Assembly (NCBI RefSeq): GCF_016107625.1
Contig: NZ_JABASV010000008.1
Coordinates: forward strand, 124,001 to 188,000
DNA: 64,000 bases
Reading direction: 5' to 3'
Origin: Vreelandella alkaliphila
GTDB taxonomy: Bacteria > Pseudomonadota > Gammaproteobacteria > Pseudomonadales > Halomonadaceae
The notes under the pieces were generated by a model. It did no database searches and was not told the DNA's origin. It saw only the letters and a list, made by a program, of their open reading frames with translations. Every line of letters begins with the position of its first letter. The first letter of the stretch is position 1. This document shows, piece after piece, positions 43,036 through 53,955 of this stretch. A program made the translations under genes and the position numbers.

Positions 43036-44427
43036 TTAAGGCGCTTCAATCACCCAGGTTGTTCCCTCACGGGAATCCTTCAGGATAATACCCAAACTCG
43101 CTAGTTCATCTCGAATAGCATCTGCCTGAGCAAAATCTTTATTGGCTTTTGCTTCTTTACGCTGTGCTATTTTGGCCTCAATCTCAGTCTCACTCAGCGC
43201 TACCTGCTGCTGATTACCTTTCAAAAAAGTCTGAGGATCTTGCTGCAAAAGCCCTAGCACACCCGCTAGACGTGTTAATTCCGATGCTAAACGCTGCGCT
43301 TTTTCTGGCGACTCGCTCTTAGCGCGATTGAGATCCCGCGCCAGATCGAATAATACCGCTAACGCCTCAGGCGAATTGAAGTCGTCATCCATCGCCGTGG
43401 TGAAACGCTCAGCATAGCCTGCCTCATCACCGTCACCGCTAGATGACACTTCCACACCCTCTAATGCTGTGTAAAAGCGCGTCAGCGATTTGCGAGCCTC
43501 ATGGAGAGAGTCTACCGAGTAGTTAATTGGGCTACGGTAGTGGCTAGCCACTAGCAAGAAACGCACGACTTCCGGATCATGCTCTGCCAGCACATCGCGG
43601 ATGGTAAAAAAGTTACCCAACGATTTTGACATCTTTTCCTGGTTAACCCGCACGGCCCCGGCATGCATCCAGGTGTTGACGTAGGTTTTACCAGTCGCCG
43701 CCTCTGATTGGGCAATTTCGTTTTCATGATGAGGAAACGTAAGGTCAGGACCACCACCATGAATATCGAAGGTGTCGCCTAAGCAGCACGTCGACATTGC
43801 TGAGCACTCAATGTGCCATCCTGGGCGGCCATTGCCCCAAGGAGAGTGCCAGTGTGCTTCGCCCGGTTTAGCGGCTTTCCAAAGCACAAAATCAAGCGGG
43901 TCCTCTTTATGAACATCAACCTCAACCCGAGCACCAGAACGCATATCATCAAGTTGACGATTATTTAGCTTGCCGTAATCAGCGAACTTGCGTACCCGGT
44001 AATACACATCCCCATTGGCAGCAGCATAAGCAAAGTCTTTCTTAATCAGCGTCTCAATCATGGCAACAATGTCATCAATATGACCTGTCGCCCGAGGCTC
44101 ATGGCTTGGGGGCAATACACCAAGACGTGCTTCGTCTTCGTGCATTGCCTGAATCATGCGCTCGGTGAGTGTGCTAATCGATTCGTTATTCTCTTCGGCA
44201 CGCTTGAGAATTTTATCGTCAATGTCGGTGATGTTACGGACATAAGTAACATCATAACCGCGATAACGCAGGTAGCGGGTTATCACATCGAAGGCCACCA
44301 TGACCCGCGCGTGGCCAAGGTGGCAGTAGTCATACACCGTCATGCCGCAGACATACATGCTGACTTTACCCGCCACCAGCGGGGTAAACGGTTCTTTGCG
44401 GCGTGTCAGCGTATTATAAATGTGCAT
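43036..44427 (-). CDS. cysS: Cysteinyl-tRNA synthetase
   Basis: This class I synthetase charges tRNA-Cys. The 463-residue protein shows the HIGH-type motif [11 protein letters not shown] and the KMSKS loop [11 protein letters not shown]; zinc ligands include the Cys in VCGMTVYD and the [11 protein letters not shown] region. The anticodon-binding DALR domain and the C-terminal domain are complete. It begins 11 bp after glnS on the same strand, and the two probably form one transcript from the glnS promoter. Confidence 0.97.
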   Translation of the reverse strand: MHIYNTLTRRKEPFTPLVAGKVSMYVCGMTVYDYCHLGHARVMVAFDVITRYLRYRGYDVTYVRNITDIDDKILKRAEENNESISTLTERMIQAMHEDEARLGVLPPSHEPRATGHIDDIVAMIETLIKKDFAYAAANGDVYYRVRKFADYGKLNNRQLDDMRSGARVEVDVHKEDPLDFVLWKAAKPGEAHWHSPWGNGRPGWHIECSAMSTCCLGDTFDIHGGGPDLTFPHHENEIAQSEAATGKTYVNTWMHAGAVRVNQEKMSKSLGNFFTIRDVLAEHDPEVVRFLLVASHYRSPINYSVDSLHEARKSLTRFYTALEGVEVSSSGDGDEAGYAERFTTAMDDDFNSPEALAVLFDLARDLNRAKSESPEKAQRLASELTRLAGVLGLLQQDPQTFLKGNQQQVALSETEIEAKIAQRKEAKANKDFAQADAIRDELASLGIILKDSREGTTWVIEAP

Positions 44428-44438
44428 ATGACGATTCC

Positions 44439-46118
44439 TTAGCCCTTCTGTTTGATTTTCGCCCAGCTATCTTTCAACCCAACGGTACGATTAAACACCA
44501 ACTGCCCTGGCTTGGAAGCATGACGGTCAGCGCAGAAATAGCCCACCCGCTCAAACTGGAAACGATCTTCTGGAACAGCATCCGCCAAACTGGGCTCGCC
44601 AATGGCGTGGCACACCGCCAAGGAGTCGGGGTTCAGGTGTTCGAGGAAGTCGACATCTTTGTCACGATCCGGCTGTTCAACCGTGAACAAATTGTCATAC
44701 AAGCGCACTTCCATCGGTACACCATGAGCGGCACTCACCCAGTGAATCACGCCTTTCACCTTGCGGCCTTCAGGATTTTTTCCTAGCGTATCGAAATCCA
44801 CCGAACAGTGCAGTTCCGTCACGTCACCGGCTTCGTTCTTAACAACGTCATCACAACGAATCACGTAGCTGTTACGCAGGCGGACTTCTTTGCCAGGCGC
44901 TAAACGGAAAAACTTTTTGGGCGCGTCTTCCATGAAGTCGTCTTGGTCAATATACAGCTCGCGACTAAACGGCACCTTACGCACCGCCATATCTTCTCGC
45001 GCGGGGTGCCCAGGCACGTCATACACTTCTTCATGGTCTTCAGGAACGTTGGTCAGTACCACCTTAAGGGGTTTCAATACGCACATTGCCCGCGGCGCAT
45101 TGTCCTCAAGATCAGAGCGAATCGCATGCGTTAGCATGGCAATATCCACCAAACCGCCATCGGCGCGCGTAACACCAATCATCTCACAGAACTTGCGAAT
45201 GGATGCCGGCGTATAACCGCGACGACGCATACCTGAAATAGTTGGCATACGCGGGTCGTCCCAGCCATCAACAATCTGCTCGTCAACCAGCAGTTTCAGC
45301 TTGCGCTTCGAAGTGAGGGTGTAATCCAAATTAAGTCGAGCAAACTCGATTTGGCGCGGCTTGGCGGGAACCGGCAAGTTATTCAAAAACCACTCGTAAA
45401 GCGGGCGATGGTCTTCAAACTCTAGCGTACAGATTGAATGGGTAATGCCTTCGATGGCGTCAGACTGACCATGGGTAAAATCGTACGACGGGTAGATTTT
45501 CCACTTGTCACCTGTTTGATGGTGGCTGGCATGGCGAATACGGTAAAGGATCGGGTCGCGAAGATTGATATTGGGCGACGCCATATCAATTTTTGCACGC
45601 AGTACTTTTTCGCCTTCGCCAAACTCGCCGTTACGCATGCGTTCCAGCAAATCTAGGCTTTCGTCAACGCTGCGCTCGCGGTAAGGACTTGGCTTACCCG
45701 GTGCCGTGAGTGTGCCACGGTATTCGCGAATTTCATCTGGCGAAAGATCATCAACGTAAGCTTTGCCCTCGCGAATAAGATGTTGCGCCCACGCATAAAG
45801 CTGGTCGAAATAATCAGAAGCAAAGCGAACTGGGCCTGCCCAGTTAAAGCCTAACCAGCTGACGTCCTCTTTGATAGCGTCGATATACGCCTGTTCTTCC
45901 TTCGCGGGGTTGGTGTCGTCAAAGCGCAGATGACACTCACCACCTAGCTGCTCTGCCAACCCGAAGTTTAAACAGATCGACTTTGCATGACCGATATGTA
46001 AAAAGCCATTAGGTTCGGGAGGAAAGCGCGTCACGATTTTGGTGACCTGGCCGCCCTCTATTTCGTCGCGTACTTGGTTGCGAATGAAGTTCGGCGCTGG
46101 GGTGGTCTCGTTGGTCAT
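44439..46118 (-). CDS. glnS: Glutaminyl-tRNA synthetase
   Basis: GlnRS charges tRNA-Gln directly and is typical of gammaproteobacteria. The 559-residue protein contains the HIGH motif in [21 protein letters not shown], the acceptor-binding domain, and the KMSKS-equivalent [12 protein letters not shown], followed by two beta-barrel anticodon domains. Length is normal (E. coli 554). The ribosome-binding site is weak and distant (GAGG 14 nt upstream). The gene is divergent from ppiB. Confidence 0.97.
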   Translation of the reverse strand: MTNETTPAPNFIRNQVRDEIEGGQVTKIVTRFPPEPNGFLHIGHAKSICLNFGLAEQLGGECHLRFDDTNPAKEEQAYIDAIKEDVSWLGFNWAGPVRFASDYFDQLYAWAQHLIREGKAYVDDLSPDEIREYRGTLTAPGKPSPYRERSVDESLDLLERMRNGEFGEGEKVLRAKIDMASPNINLRDPILYRIRHASHHQTGDKWKIYPSYDFTHGQSDAIEGITHSICTLEFEDHRPLYEWFLNNLPVPAKPRQIEFARLNLDYTLTSKRKLKLLVDEQIVDGWDDPRMPTISGMRRRGYTPASIRKFCEMIGVTRADGGLVDIAMLTHAIRSDLEDNAPRAMCVLKPLKVVLTNVPEDHEEVYDVPGHPAREDMAVRKVPFSRELYIDQDDFMEDAPKKFFRLAPGKEVRLRNSYVIRCDDVVKNEAGDVTELHCSVDFDTLGKNPEGRKVKGVIHWVSAAHGVPMEVRLYDNLFTVEQPDRDKDVDFLEHLNPDSLAVCHAIGEPSLADAVPEDRFQFERVGYFCADRHASKPGQLVFNRTVGLKDSWAKIKQKG

Positions 46119-46210
46119 GGTGGTGTTGATAACCTCATGGTGGATGGCGGGCTAGGCAACCAATGCCTAAGCTATTAGGGTTTGCGCTTCGCGGTGCCAA
46201 GCAAAACCGC

Positions 46211-46216
46211 TATTAT
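46211..46216 (-). promoter_or_regulatory. -10 element of the glnS-cysS promoter
   Basis: A consensus TATAAT is present on the minus strand about 95 nt before the glnS ATG; a TTGGCG lies 19 bp upstream as a possible -35. The only other gene in the gap, ppiB, reads the other way. Confidence 0.5.
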
Positions 46217-46274
46217 AACGTGACGCCGATGCACAGCGCCAAGGCGAACGCCTTTATTGAACAGGAATTTATCT

Positions 46275-46775
46275 ATGATCGTATTACAGACCAACCACGG
46301 TGACATCACTATTGCGCTTAATCATGAAAAAGCGCCAAAAACTGCCGCTAATTTTGAGCAATATGTCCGCGATGGTTTTTATGATGGCACTTTGTTTCAC
46401 CGTGTTATCGATGGCTTTATGGTTCAGGGCGGTGGCTTCGATCAAGATTTTAACCAAAAGCCAACGCGTGATCCGATCGAGAACGAAGCCGACAATGGTT
46501 TACAAAACACGGTTGGCACACTGGCAATGGCACGCACTCAAGACCCTCACTCTGCCACAGCGCAGTTCTTTATCAACGTTGGTAACAATAGTTTCTTGAA
46601 TCATAGTGGTAAAAGTCTTCAAGGCTGGGGCTACGCAGTGTTTGGCGAGGTTGTCGACGGCATGGACGTGGTAGACGCCATCCGCGGTGTAAGCACCACA
46701 CGTCGTGGTATGCATGCTGACGTGCCCGCAGACGATGTCATCATTGAGCGCGCCTATGTAAAAGAAGCCGACTAA
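46275..46775 (+). CDS. ppiB: Cytoplasmic peptidyl-prolyl isomerase B (cyclophilin)
   Basis: The cyclophilin catalyses cis-trans proline isomerisation during folding. The 166 residues carry [15 protein letters not shown] with the catalytic Arg, the [18 protein letters not shown] segment and the [17 protein letters not shown] segment of bacterial cyclophilins. I start at the ATG at 46275, preceded by CAGGA; six codons upstream a TTG is open but unsupported. No signal peptide, so cytosolic. lpxH begins 13 bp later and is likely co-transcribed. Confidence 0.95.
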   Translation: MIVLQTNHGDITIALNHEKAPKTAANFEQYVRDGFYDGTLFHRVIDGFMVQGGGFDQDFNQKPTRDPIENEADNGLQNTVGTLAMARTQDPHSATAQFFINVGNNSFLNHSGKSLQGWGYAVFGEVVDGMDVVDAIRGVSTTRRGMHADVPADDVIIERAYVKEAD

Positions 46776-46788
46776 TTACGGGAGTTCT

Positions 46789-47559
46789 ATGCGCACTCTG
46801 CTGATAGCTGATATGCATCTAAGCAGTGATACCCCTGAGATTAATCAGGGGTTTTATCATTACTTAGAGCACACCGCTACTGGGGCTGACGCCCTGTATA
46901 TTCTAGGCGACCTGTTTGACGCCTGGATCGGAGATGATCTCCTTGACACACCACATCCTCTTAGCGACATTGCCTGGGAAGTGATCAGACGGTTACGCAA
47001 ATTAAGCAGCAACGGAACTGCGATTTATTTCCTGCACGGCAATCGCGACTTTCTGATTGGCGAGCGCTTTATCAGTGAGTGCCAAGCCTCTCTGCTACCC
47101 GAAAGCCAAACGGTGGAACTCCAAGGAGTGCCTGTCGTTATTCTACATGGCGACAGTCTTTGCACTAAAGATGATGCTTACATGGCGTTCCGCCAACAGT
47201 CCAGAGATCCTCAGTGGCAAACGCAAATCCTATCCTTACCCCTTGATCAGCGACTGGAGCTTGCCAAGAGTCTGCGTATGCAGTCGGGCGATGCCAACGC
47301 GAGTAAAGCGGAAGCGATCATGGACGTGACACACGAAGAAGTGGTGGCGCTGATGGCGCACTCTGGTGTCACCACCATGATTCATGGTCACACCCACCGG
47401 CCAAAGGTACATGACCTGACAGTTGAGGACGTACCTGCAAAACGTTTTGTTCTTGGTGACTGGGATGTTCACCATGGCTGGGACATTGTCGTTGAACGCA
47501 CGGCAGAGCATGACGCCATGCCTATTCTGCGTCAATTCACCTTAGCCAACCCACCCTAA
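46789..47559 (+). CDS. lpxH: UDP-2,3-diacylglucosamine diphosphatase
   Basis: LpxH forms lipid X in lipid A synthesis. The 256-residue metallophosphoesterase has the metal-binding series IADMHLS (the usual DLHL is DMHL), GDLFDAW, LHGNRDFL, ILHGDSLCT and GHTHRPKVH. The protein is peripheral at the inner membrane. GGGAG precedes the ATG. The ppiB-lpxH pairing is the same as in many gammaproteobacteria. A strong terminator follows 33 bp after the stop. Confidence 0.95.
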   Translation: MRTLLIADMHLSSDTPEINQGFYHYLEHTATGADALYILGDLFDAWIGDDLLDTPHPLSDIAWEVIRRLRKLSSNGTAIYFLHGNRDFLIGERFISECQASLLPESQTVELQGVPVVILHGDSLCTKDDAYMAFRQQSRDPQWQTQILSLPLDQRLELAKSLRMQSGDANASKAEAIMDVTHEEVVALMAHSGVTTMIHGHTHRPKVHDLTVEDVPAKRFVLGDWDVHHGWDIVVERTAEHDAMPILRQFTLANPP

Positions 47560-47592
47560 TACTTAACGTTGCACATCAGCAAAAAACCATCA

Positions 47593-47628
47593 AAAAAGCC
47601 GGCCAAATCAATTTTTGGCCGGCTTTTT
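47593..47628. terminator. Bidirectional terminator between lpxH and ppiD
   Basis: AAAAAGCCGGCCAAA (47593-47607) and its complement TTTGGCCGGCTTTTT (47614-47628) give a 15-bp stem with a 6-nt loop; both flanks supply U-runs. It separates convergent lpxH and ppiD. Confidence 0.93.
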
Positions 47629-47649
47629 GGGTTAATAAAAACGCGTTAA

Positions 47650-49467
47650 TTAACGCTCAATCTTCGCGTCACTACGCAGATCGTCTACCAAGCCCTGAAT
47701 GATAGACTGGGCGCGGAGTTGTTCAGCCATTTGAGCTACAAAAGAAGTAAGCTGCTCGTCAACTTCGCCTACGGATACGCTATCCAACGCTATGATGGCA
47801 ACGCCTTCCGGAAGTGACACAGAACGGTAAACGCTATCACCCTCCTGCGGACGCGGCATACGAAACACCTGTTGCACTACCGCCTGGGGAAGCACAGTGT
47901 CAGACTGGCGCGAGATATTGCTAGCCTCAAGCCAATCAATGTTGCTGGCCTCGCCCGCTTCCACCGCCTCGATCATACGAGCCGCTTCTTGCTCAAGTGC
48001 TTCTTGGCGTTGTTGAGCAACAACAGCGTTAGCGACTTCGTCACGCACATCGTCTAGCGTGAGTTGAGTCGTTTCGCGATGCTCCGCAACACGCAGCACA
48101 AGGCGACGATCATCATCCAGCTCGATCACTTCGCTGTTATAGCCTTCTTCTAGCACATCAGCACTAAAGGCCTCATCTAGCACCCCCGGCTCTGAAAGCA
48201 CGCCCTCACCTTCACCGCGTGCTAACCAGTCAGTCTGGTTTAGCGTTAGACCGAGGTCATCCGCTACGCTTTGCAGATCATCGGCAGCAAAACTCTCATC
48301 AATTAAGCGCTGAACTTGCTGATTGAACTCATCATTGACTTCACGCAGAGCAACATCTTGCTGAAGTGCCTCACGCTGCTCTTCAAAGGCGGGTGCTACC
48401 AGCTCGGTTACCTGAAGGATATGAAATGCACCATCCATTTCCACCAGTTGAGATGTTTCACCTTCATCGAGAGCAAAAGCAGCTTCATCAAAGGCATCAC
48501 CAAAGAAACCACGACTAATAACCCCTAAGTCGCCGCCTTCCTCAGCACTCGCCGTATCATCTGAATAACGCAGTGCCGTATCGGTGAAAGTTTCACCGCT
48601 GTTCAAGGCTTCTAAAGCCTCATTAGCGTGTGCTTGCGCTTCTTGGCGACTGCGCTCTTCGCCAAACGTCACCATAATATGAGAGACACGTCGATCGGCA
48701 TTGCGATTCTGCTCACGCCACGCAGCGCGCAAGCTCTGCTCGTTAACCTCAACGTTTTCCGCCATCGCTTGACGGTCAACTAACACATACTCAACGCGCA
48801 CCTGCTCAGGACGCTCGAAACGTGCCTGGTTTGCATCGAAATATTCCTGCATTTGCGCTTCAGTAACATTCGCCTCTACGCTTACATCATCGGCATCTAA
48901 TAAAACATAGCGAAAACTGCGCTGCTGGCGCTGCAATTCAGCTAAGCGTTCCTGCTCGCTTTCCAAGCTAAAGTCGCTAAACGCAAGGCCTTGCTGCAAG
49001 TGCTGGCGCTTGATATCGGCACGCAGCTCTTCACGAAACGCCACTGGGGTATATCCTGCACCAGCAAGACGGTTGCGGAATATTTCAGCCGAGAACCGAC
49101 CATCTTGATCATGAAACTCTGGCAGACCAACAATCATTTGGTCTAGTTGGGCATCGGAGACGAACACACCACCGTCTTCAGCATATTGTGTTAGCAGTTG
49201 CTGAGTTATCAACTGGTCAAGGACATCATTACGAAGCGCCCGCTCTTGCTCTGGTGGCACCTGTCCAGAGCGAAGCGCACGTTGTACCTCAAGCTCAACC
49301 TGCTGACGCATGATTGGTTCGCCGTTAACGCTCGCCACTTCATTAGGGTCATCGCCAAAGACACTAAACAGCGACTCCACGCCAAAAAGCGCCATGGCAG
49401 CCACCATGACACCGATAATTATTTTGGCACCCCAGCTTCTGGAGCCATCTCGAATACTTTGCAGCAT
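47650..49467 (-). CDS. ppiD: Periplasmic folding chaperone PpiD
   Basis: PpiD is an inner-membrane-anchored chaperone near the Sec translocon that assists outer-membrane protein folding. The 605 residues include one N-terminal membrane helix (about 16-36), a SurA-like N-terminal chaperone region, a parvulin-type domain (about 265-365, VSHIMVTFGEERSRQEAQAHANEAL and EGGDLGVISRGFFGDAFDEAAFAL) and a long acidic C-terminal region. Acidic composition of the periplasmic part is marked, as expected in halophiles. It follows hupB as in E. coli. Confidence 0.93.
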   Translation of the reverse strand: MLQSIRDGSRSWGAKIIIGVMVAAMALFGVESLFSVFGDDPNEVASVNGEPIMRQQVELEVQRALRSGQVPPEQERALRNDVLDQLITQQLLTQYAEDGGVFVSDAQLDQMIVGLPEFHDQDGRFSAEIFRNRLAGAGYTPVAFREELRADIKRQHLQQGLAFSDFSLESEQERLAELQRQQRSFRYVLLDADDVSVEANVTEAQMQEYFDANQARFERPEQVRVEYVLVDRQAMAENVEVNEQSLRAAWREQNRNADRRVSHIMVTFGEERSRQEAQAHANEALEALNSGETFTDTALRYSDDTASAEEGGDLGVISRGFFGDAFDEAAFALDEGETSQLVEMDGAFHILQVTELVAPAFEEQREALQQDVALREVNDEFNQQVQRLIDESFAADDLQSVADDLGLTLNQTDWLARGEGEGVLSEPGVLDEAFSADVLEEGYNSEVIELDDDRRLVLRVAEHRETTQLTLDDVRDEVANAVVAQQRQEALEQEAARMIEAVEAGEASNIDWLEASNISRQSDTVLPQAVVQQVFRMPRPQEGDSVYRSVSLPEGVAIIALDSVSVGEVDEQLTSFVAQMAEQLRAQSIIQGLVDDLRSDAKIER

Positions 49468-49514
49468 GCTAGCCTCAGATCATCACAGCTATCTATCGCC
49501 CTAACTATCGGGCC

Positions 49515-49554
49515 AGAAAAAAACATGGGCGCATCGCGAATGCGATGCGCCCAT
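49515..49554 (-). terminator. Intrinsic terminator of hupB
   Basis: ATGGGCGCATCGC (49525-49537) pairs fully with GCGATGCGCCCAT (49542-49554) around GAAT, and the A-rich tract at 49517-49523 yields a U-run on the minus strand. It lies 25 bp beyond the hupB stop and separates hupB from ppiD. Confidence 0.9.
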
Positions 49555-49578
49555 TAGCTTACAGCAAACGCGAGCCAA

Positions 49579-49851
49579 TTAGTTGACGGCGTCTTTCAGC
49601 GCTTTACCGGCTTTGAAGCTGGGGACTTTTGCAGCGCTAATTTCAATCGGCTGGCCGGTCTGCGGGTTACGACCAGTACGAGCAGCACGCTCTTTAATTG
49701 CGAAAGTACCAAAACCTACCAGTGAAACACTTTCGCCTTTTTTGAGGCTATCGGTGACAGACTCCACCATGGCATCCAATGCGCGGGTTGCCGCTGCTTT
49801 AGGAATATCAGCAGACGCGGCAATAGCTTCAATCAGCTCGGACTTATTCAC
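49579..49851 (-). CDS. hupB: DNA-binding protein HU-beta
   Basis: HU is an abundant nucleoid protein that bends DNA without sequence specificity. The 90-residue protein has the family form throughout: [16 protein letters not shown] start, [21 protein letters not shown] with the conserved Pro-containing beta arm, and [16 protein letters not shown] end. It follows lon on the same strand with its own strong promoter and is closed by a terminator, so it is expressed independently, as in E. coli. Confidence 0.97.
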   Translation of the reverse strand: MNKSELIEAIAASADIPKAAATRALDAMVESVTDSLKKGESVSLVGFGTFAIKERAARTGRNPQTGQPIEISAAKVPSFKAGKALKDAVN

Positions 49852-49932
49852 ACTTCACCCCTTAACTGTTTCAAAAAAATGGCTCTGAACGGCACTGCCA
49901 CCGTTAGATACAACTTCAAAGCGTAGCTGTGT

Positions 49933-49962
49933 TTTATAGCAATGCCTTGAAACTCCTGTCAA
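49933..49962 (-). promoter_or_regulatory. Promoter of hupB
   Basis: The minus strand has consensus TTGACA (49957-49962) and TATAAA (49933-49938) with an 18-bp spacer, about 80 nt before the hupB start. It is a strong sigma-70 promoter, suited to an abundant protein. Confidence 0.8.
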
Positions 49963-50045
49963 GCGACAGTGCCGAGAAATGCCCGCAACTCAAGGTCTTG
50001 GGCAAAACTATTAAGTAATGTTAAAACTCAATGGAGTATTAACGC

Positions 50046-52475
50046 TTAATGGGTACTCGTTACGACGGTTGAATTAAAAGCCGGATCAGAACCTTTCAAC
50101 GAGACGCTCTCGTCAATTGGATCGTTATGTAGCGCTACGGCCAGTACTTCATCTATCCACTGTACGGGACGGATATCAAGTGCCCCTTTAATATTTTCTG
50201 GCACTTCCTTGAGGTCTCGACGATTTTCCTCAGGAATTAAGACCGTCTTTATACCACCGCGACGGGCTGCCAGCAATTTCTCCTTTAACCCCCCAATGGG
50301 CATCACTTCGCCACGTAGGTTCACTTCTCCTGTCATGGCCACATCACAACGCACAGGGCGTTGAGTATAGGCAGAGACAATCGCGGTTACCATGGCAATG
50401 CCTGCACTTGGGCCATCTTTAGGCGTAGCACCTTCCGGAACGTGAATGTGCAAGTCTTCATTCTCAAACCGTTGCGGATCAATACCATACTCTTTTGCAC
50501 GCGCCTTAACGACCGTTTGCGCCGCACTCACCGACTCTTTCATAACATCGCCCAGCGAGCCGGTTTTGTTGATACGTCCTTTGCCGGGCGTAACAACAGA
50601 TTCGATATTCAGCAATTCGCCGCCAACCGATGTCCACGCTAGCCCTGTCACACGACCAACTTGATCTTCCTGCTCAGCCAACCCGTAGCTATAACGGCGC
50701 ACGCCGGCATAGGCTTCAATATCTTCAGCTGCCAGTACTTGTTGAGCCTGCAGATGGCTACCCTGCTTACCACTCGCTGCCTGCTCGGCTTCTAAACGCT
50801 CGCGCAACACCTTACGGCAGACTTTGGCGATCTGACGCTCCAGCTCTCGCACCCCAGCTTCACGGGTGTAATAACGCACTAGTTCTAGCAGAGCATCATC
50901 ATTGAGCGCCAGCTCTTCTGTTTTGAGGCCATTCGCTTCTTGCTGCTTCGGCAACAAATAACGCCTAGCGATCGCTAACTTTTCATCTTCGGTGTAACCC
51001 GGCAAACGAATGATTTCCATACGATCCAACAGCGGACCAGGAATATTCATTGAGTTAGCAGTACAGATAAATAGCGTTTCTGATAGATCGTAGTCCAACT
51101 CAAGGTAGTGATCACTAAAACTATTGTTTTGCTCAGGATCAAGCACCTCTAGCAGCGCCGACGCAGGGTCACCGCGGTGATCCATACCGAGTTTATCGAC
51201 TTCATCCAATAAAAACAGTGGGTTCTTAACGCCAGCACGACTCATCCGCTGCATTAACTTACCTGGCAACGAACCAATGTAAGTGCGGCGATGACCGCGA
51301 ATTTCAGACTCATCACGTACGCCGCCTAACGCCAGACGAACATATTTACGATTCGTGGCCCGCGCGATAGATTGACCAAGAGAGGTTTTACCCACACCAG
51401 GGGGACCCACCAAGCATAATACAGGCCCTTTCATCTTGCGCACGCGCTTTTGTACCGCAAGATATTCAAGGATACGAGCCTTGACTTCTTCTAAGCCGTA
51501 ATGGTCCTGATCCAGCACTTCCTGCGCTTTCACTAAGTCGTGCTTGACGCGGGTACGCTTCTTCCAGGGGACAGCTATTAGCCAGTCTAGGTAAGAGCGA
51601 ACCACCGTAGCTTCGGCCGAGTTAGCAGCCATCATTTTTAGCTTACTAAGCTCTTGAGTAGCCTTTTCTGCCGCTTCTTTGGGCATTCCAGATGAAGCGA
51701 TGGCTTGCTCGTATTTTTCGGCCTCATTTGGCACATTATCCAGCTCACCCATCTCTTTCTGGATGGCCTTCATCTGCTCATTGAGGTAATACTCGCGCTG
51801 GGTCTTTTCCATCTGCTCTTTCACACGCGAGCGGATGCGCTTTTCAACCTGCAGCAAATCAATTTCGGACTCAATCAGCGCCATTAAGTGCTCAATGCGA
51901 TCACGCACGCGATCCATTTCGAGCAGCTCTTGCTTGTCGCCTATTTTTAATGACAAGTGCGCACAGATGGTATCGACCAAGCGGCTCGGATCCTCAATTC
52001 CAGAAAGCGAATTGAGCACCTCGTTAGGCACTTTTTTGGACAGCTTGACGTATTGCTCAAATTGGTTGAGCAGCACACGTACCAGTGCTTCTTGCTCACG
52101 ACTGGTTAGCGGCTCGCTCTCACGAGGCACCAAGTAAGCTTGGGTGTAGCCCGTTTCGTGCTCTTCAATATCAATAACATCAGCGCGAAAATTACCTTCA
52201 ATCAGCACTTTTACAGTGCCATCAGGCAATTTTAGCAGTTGCATGATATCGGCCACGGTGCCCATGGCATAAAGATCAGCGTTATCGGGCTCATCCTGGG
52301 AGGCCTCACGCTGAGCCACCAGCAGCACACGCTTGTCGGCCTCCATCGCCGCTTCCAACGCTTGGATGGACTTCTCACGACCAACAAAAAGTGGAATAAC
52401 CATTTGCGGGTACACAACCACATCCCGCAAAGGCAACAGGGGTAAACATTGTGTCTGATCGGCGTTCTGCTGCAT
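50046..52475 (-). CDS. lon: ATP-dependent protease Lon
   Basis: Lon degrades misfolded and regulatory proteins in the cytosol. The 809-residue protein has the N-terminal substrate-binding domain (LPLLPLRDVVVYPQMVIPLFVGREKS), AAA+ module with Walker A GPPGVGKTS, and the Ser-Lys protease domain with catalytic Ser in PKDGPSAGIAM and Lys in GGLKEKLLAARR. Length is typical (E. coli 784). GAGG lies 14 nt before the ATG. It lies between clpX and hupB, as in enterics, with terminators on both sides. Confidence 0.97.
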   Translation of the reverse strand: MQQNADQTQCLPLLPLRDVVVYPQMVIPLFVGREKSIQALEAAMEADKRVLLVAQREASQDEPDNADLYAMGTVADIMQLLKLPDGTVKVLIEGNFRADVIDIEEHETGYTQAYLVPRESEPLTSREQEALVRVLLNQFEQYVKLSKKVPNEVLNSLSGIEDPSRLVDTICAHLSLKIGDKQELLEMDRVRDRIEHLMALIESEIDLLQVEKRIRSRVKEQMEKTQREYYLNEQMKAIQKEMGELDNVPNEAEKYEQAIASSGMPKEAAEKATQELSKLKMMAANSAEATVVRSYLDWLIAVPWKKRTRVKHDLVKAQEVLDQDHYGLEEVKARILEYLAVQKRVRKMKGPVLCLVGPPGVGKTSLGQSIARATNRKYVRLALGGVRDESEIRGHRRTYIGSLPGKLMQRMSRAGVKNPLFLLDEVDKLGMDHRGDPASALLEVLDPEQNNSFSDHYLELDYDLSETLFICTANSMNIPGPLLDRMEIIRLPGYTEDEKLAIARRYLLPKQQEANGLKTEELALNDDALLELVRYYTREAGVRELERQIAKVCRKVLRERLEAEQAASGKQGSHLQAQQVLAAEDIEAYAGVRRYSYGLAEQEDQVGRVTGLAWTSVGGELLNIESVVTPGKGRINKTGSLGDVMKESVSAAQTVVKARAKEYGIDPQRFENEDLHIHVPEGATPKDGPSAGIAMVTAIVSAYTQRPVRCDVAMTGEVNLRGEVMPIGGLKEKLLAARRGGIKTVLIPEENRRDLKEVPENIKGALDIRPVQWIDEVLAVALHNDPIDESVSLKGSDPAFNSTVVTSTH

Positions 52476-52512
52476 CGCAGACGTTCCTCAAAATCGGATG
52501 AGTACTTGAAAG

Positions 52513-52530
52513 GGTACTTAGCCAAGTACC
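52513..52530. promoter_or_regulatory. Perfect inverted repeat in the lon leader
   Basis: GGTACTT (52513-52519) and AAGTACC (52524-52530) flank a 4-bp centre, 38-55 bp before the lon start; a further AGTACTT is found at 52501-52507. I do not see a sigma-32 type CTTGAAA/CCCCAT pair on the coding strand. The repeat may be an operator or a leader hairpin. Confidence 0.45.
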
Positions 52531-52602
52531 TCACAGTATGAAAAGCATGGCGCTAGGGCGCTGAGCAGCTAGGCAAACATTTCATGAATAACTTATGAAT
52601 AA

Positions 52603-52628
52603 CAAGGGGCCGCCTAGGCGACCCCTTG
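52603..52628 (-). terminator. Terminator-like hairpin between clpX and lon
   Basis: CAAGGGG (52603-52609) and CCCCTTG (52622-52628) enclose a second GCC/GGC stem. On the minus strand it is followed by TTATTC, a weak U-tract. It lies 47 bp after the clpX stop and probably limits readthrough into lon. Confidence 0.6.
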
Positions 52629-52674
52629 GTTTGGCGCAAGCGGTAAAAGCTAGGCCGTGGAATGCACGTCGGGA

Positions 52675-53955
52675 CTAACCGTCGGTGCCATCAACACGAG
52701 CATCTTCCTGCTGCGAATAGATCAGTAGTGGCTCACTTTCGCCTGCAATCACTGAACTATCAATCACCACTTTGCTAACACCTTCAAGCGAAGGAATCTC
52801 GTACATGGTGTCTAGCAGCACAGACTCAAGGATAGATCGCAAACCCCGCGCGCCAGTTTTACGCTCCATTGCCTTGGTTGCGACAGCACGCAGCGCTTCG
52901 TCTCTAAACTCGAGCGTCACATCTTCCATTTCAAAGAGCTTGGCATACTGCTTAACCAGCGAGTTTTTCGGCTCAGTTAAGATCTGTACCAACGCATCTT
53001 CATTTAGCTCAGTGAGCGTCGCAATCACGGGCAGACGTCCAACAAACTCAGGAATTAAACCAAATTTCACTAAATCATCTGGTTCTACGTCGGCCAGTAA
53101 CTCACCCACACCACGCGAAGACTCTTTGCTCTTCACGCTAGCATTGAAACCAATGCCACCTTTCTCAGCACGGTCACGGATAACTTTATCAAGACCCGCA
53201 AAAGCGCCACCCACAATAAACAGCATGTTGGCCGTATTGACCTGAACAAACTCTTGCTGGGGATGTTTACGACCACCCTGCGGCGGCACGGATGCTGTTG
53301 TGCCTTCAATCAACTTGAGTAGTGCCTGCTGGACACCCTCGCCCGACACATCACGTGTGATGGAAGGGTTATCAGACTTGCGCGAAATCTTATCGATTTC
53401 ATCGATATAAACAATGCCTCGCTCAGCCTTTTCGACGTCGTAATCACACTTCTGCAGAAGCTTTTGGATGATGTTTTCAACATCTTCACCCACATAACCC
53501 GCTTCTGTCAGTGTAGTGGCATCGGCAATGGTAAAAGGTACATTCAATAACCGCGCCATGGTTTCCGCCAACAGTGTTTTACCACTACCGGTAGGACCAA
53601 TAAGCAGAATATTTGATTTACCTAGCTCTACATCGCCTTCGCGCACTTCCGTCTTAAGACGCTTGTAGTGGTTATAAACCGCTACAGATAGCACCATTTT
53701 GGCGCGATCTTGTCCGATGACATAGTCGTCTAACGTATGACGTATTTCGCGAGGCGTAGGTAAACGCTCTTCATCGCTCTCGGCATCGGCTTCGAGAACT
53801 TCTTCGCGAATGATGTCATTACACAAGTCGACACACTCATCGCAGATATATACGGACGGGCCTGCAATTAGCTTACGTACTTCGTTTTGATTCTTACCAC
53901 AAAACGAGCAGTATAAAAGCTTGCCACCTTCGTCCTTGCCTTTGCCGTCGGCCAT
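52675..53955 (-). CDS. clpX: ATP-dependent Clp protease ATPase subunit ClpX
   Basis: ClpX unfolds substrates and feeds them to ClpP. The 426-residue protein contains the N-terminal zinc-binding domain (YCSFCGKN and ICDECVDLC), Walker [13 protein letters not shown], Walker [11 protein letters not shown] and the ClpP-binding IGF-type loop in the [12 protein letters not shown] vicinity. AGAGG precedes the ATG. A G/C-rich hairpin (53975-53992) lies in the 74-bp gap after clpP. The tig-clpP-clpX order is standard. Confidence 0.97.
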   Translation of the reverse strand: MADGKGKDEGGKLLYCSFCGKNQNEVRKLIAGPSVYICDECVDLCNDIIREEVLEADAESDEERLPTPREIRHTLDDYVIGQDRAKMVLSVAVYNHYKRLKTEVREGDVELGKSNILLIGPTGSGKTLLAETMARLLNVPFTIADATTLTEAGYVGEDVENIIQKLLQKCDYDVEKAERGIVYIDEIDKISRKSDNPSITRDVSGEGVQQALLKLIEGTTASVPPQGGRKHPQQEFVQVNTANMLFIVGGAFAGLDKVIRDRAEKGGIGFNASVKSKESSRGVGELLADVEPDDLVKFGLIPEFVGRLPVIATLTELNEDALVQILTEPKNSLVKQYAKLFEMEDVTLEFRDEALRAVATKAMERKTGARGLRSILESVLLDTMYEIPSLEGVSKVVIDSSVIAGESEPLLIYSQQEDARVDGTDG

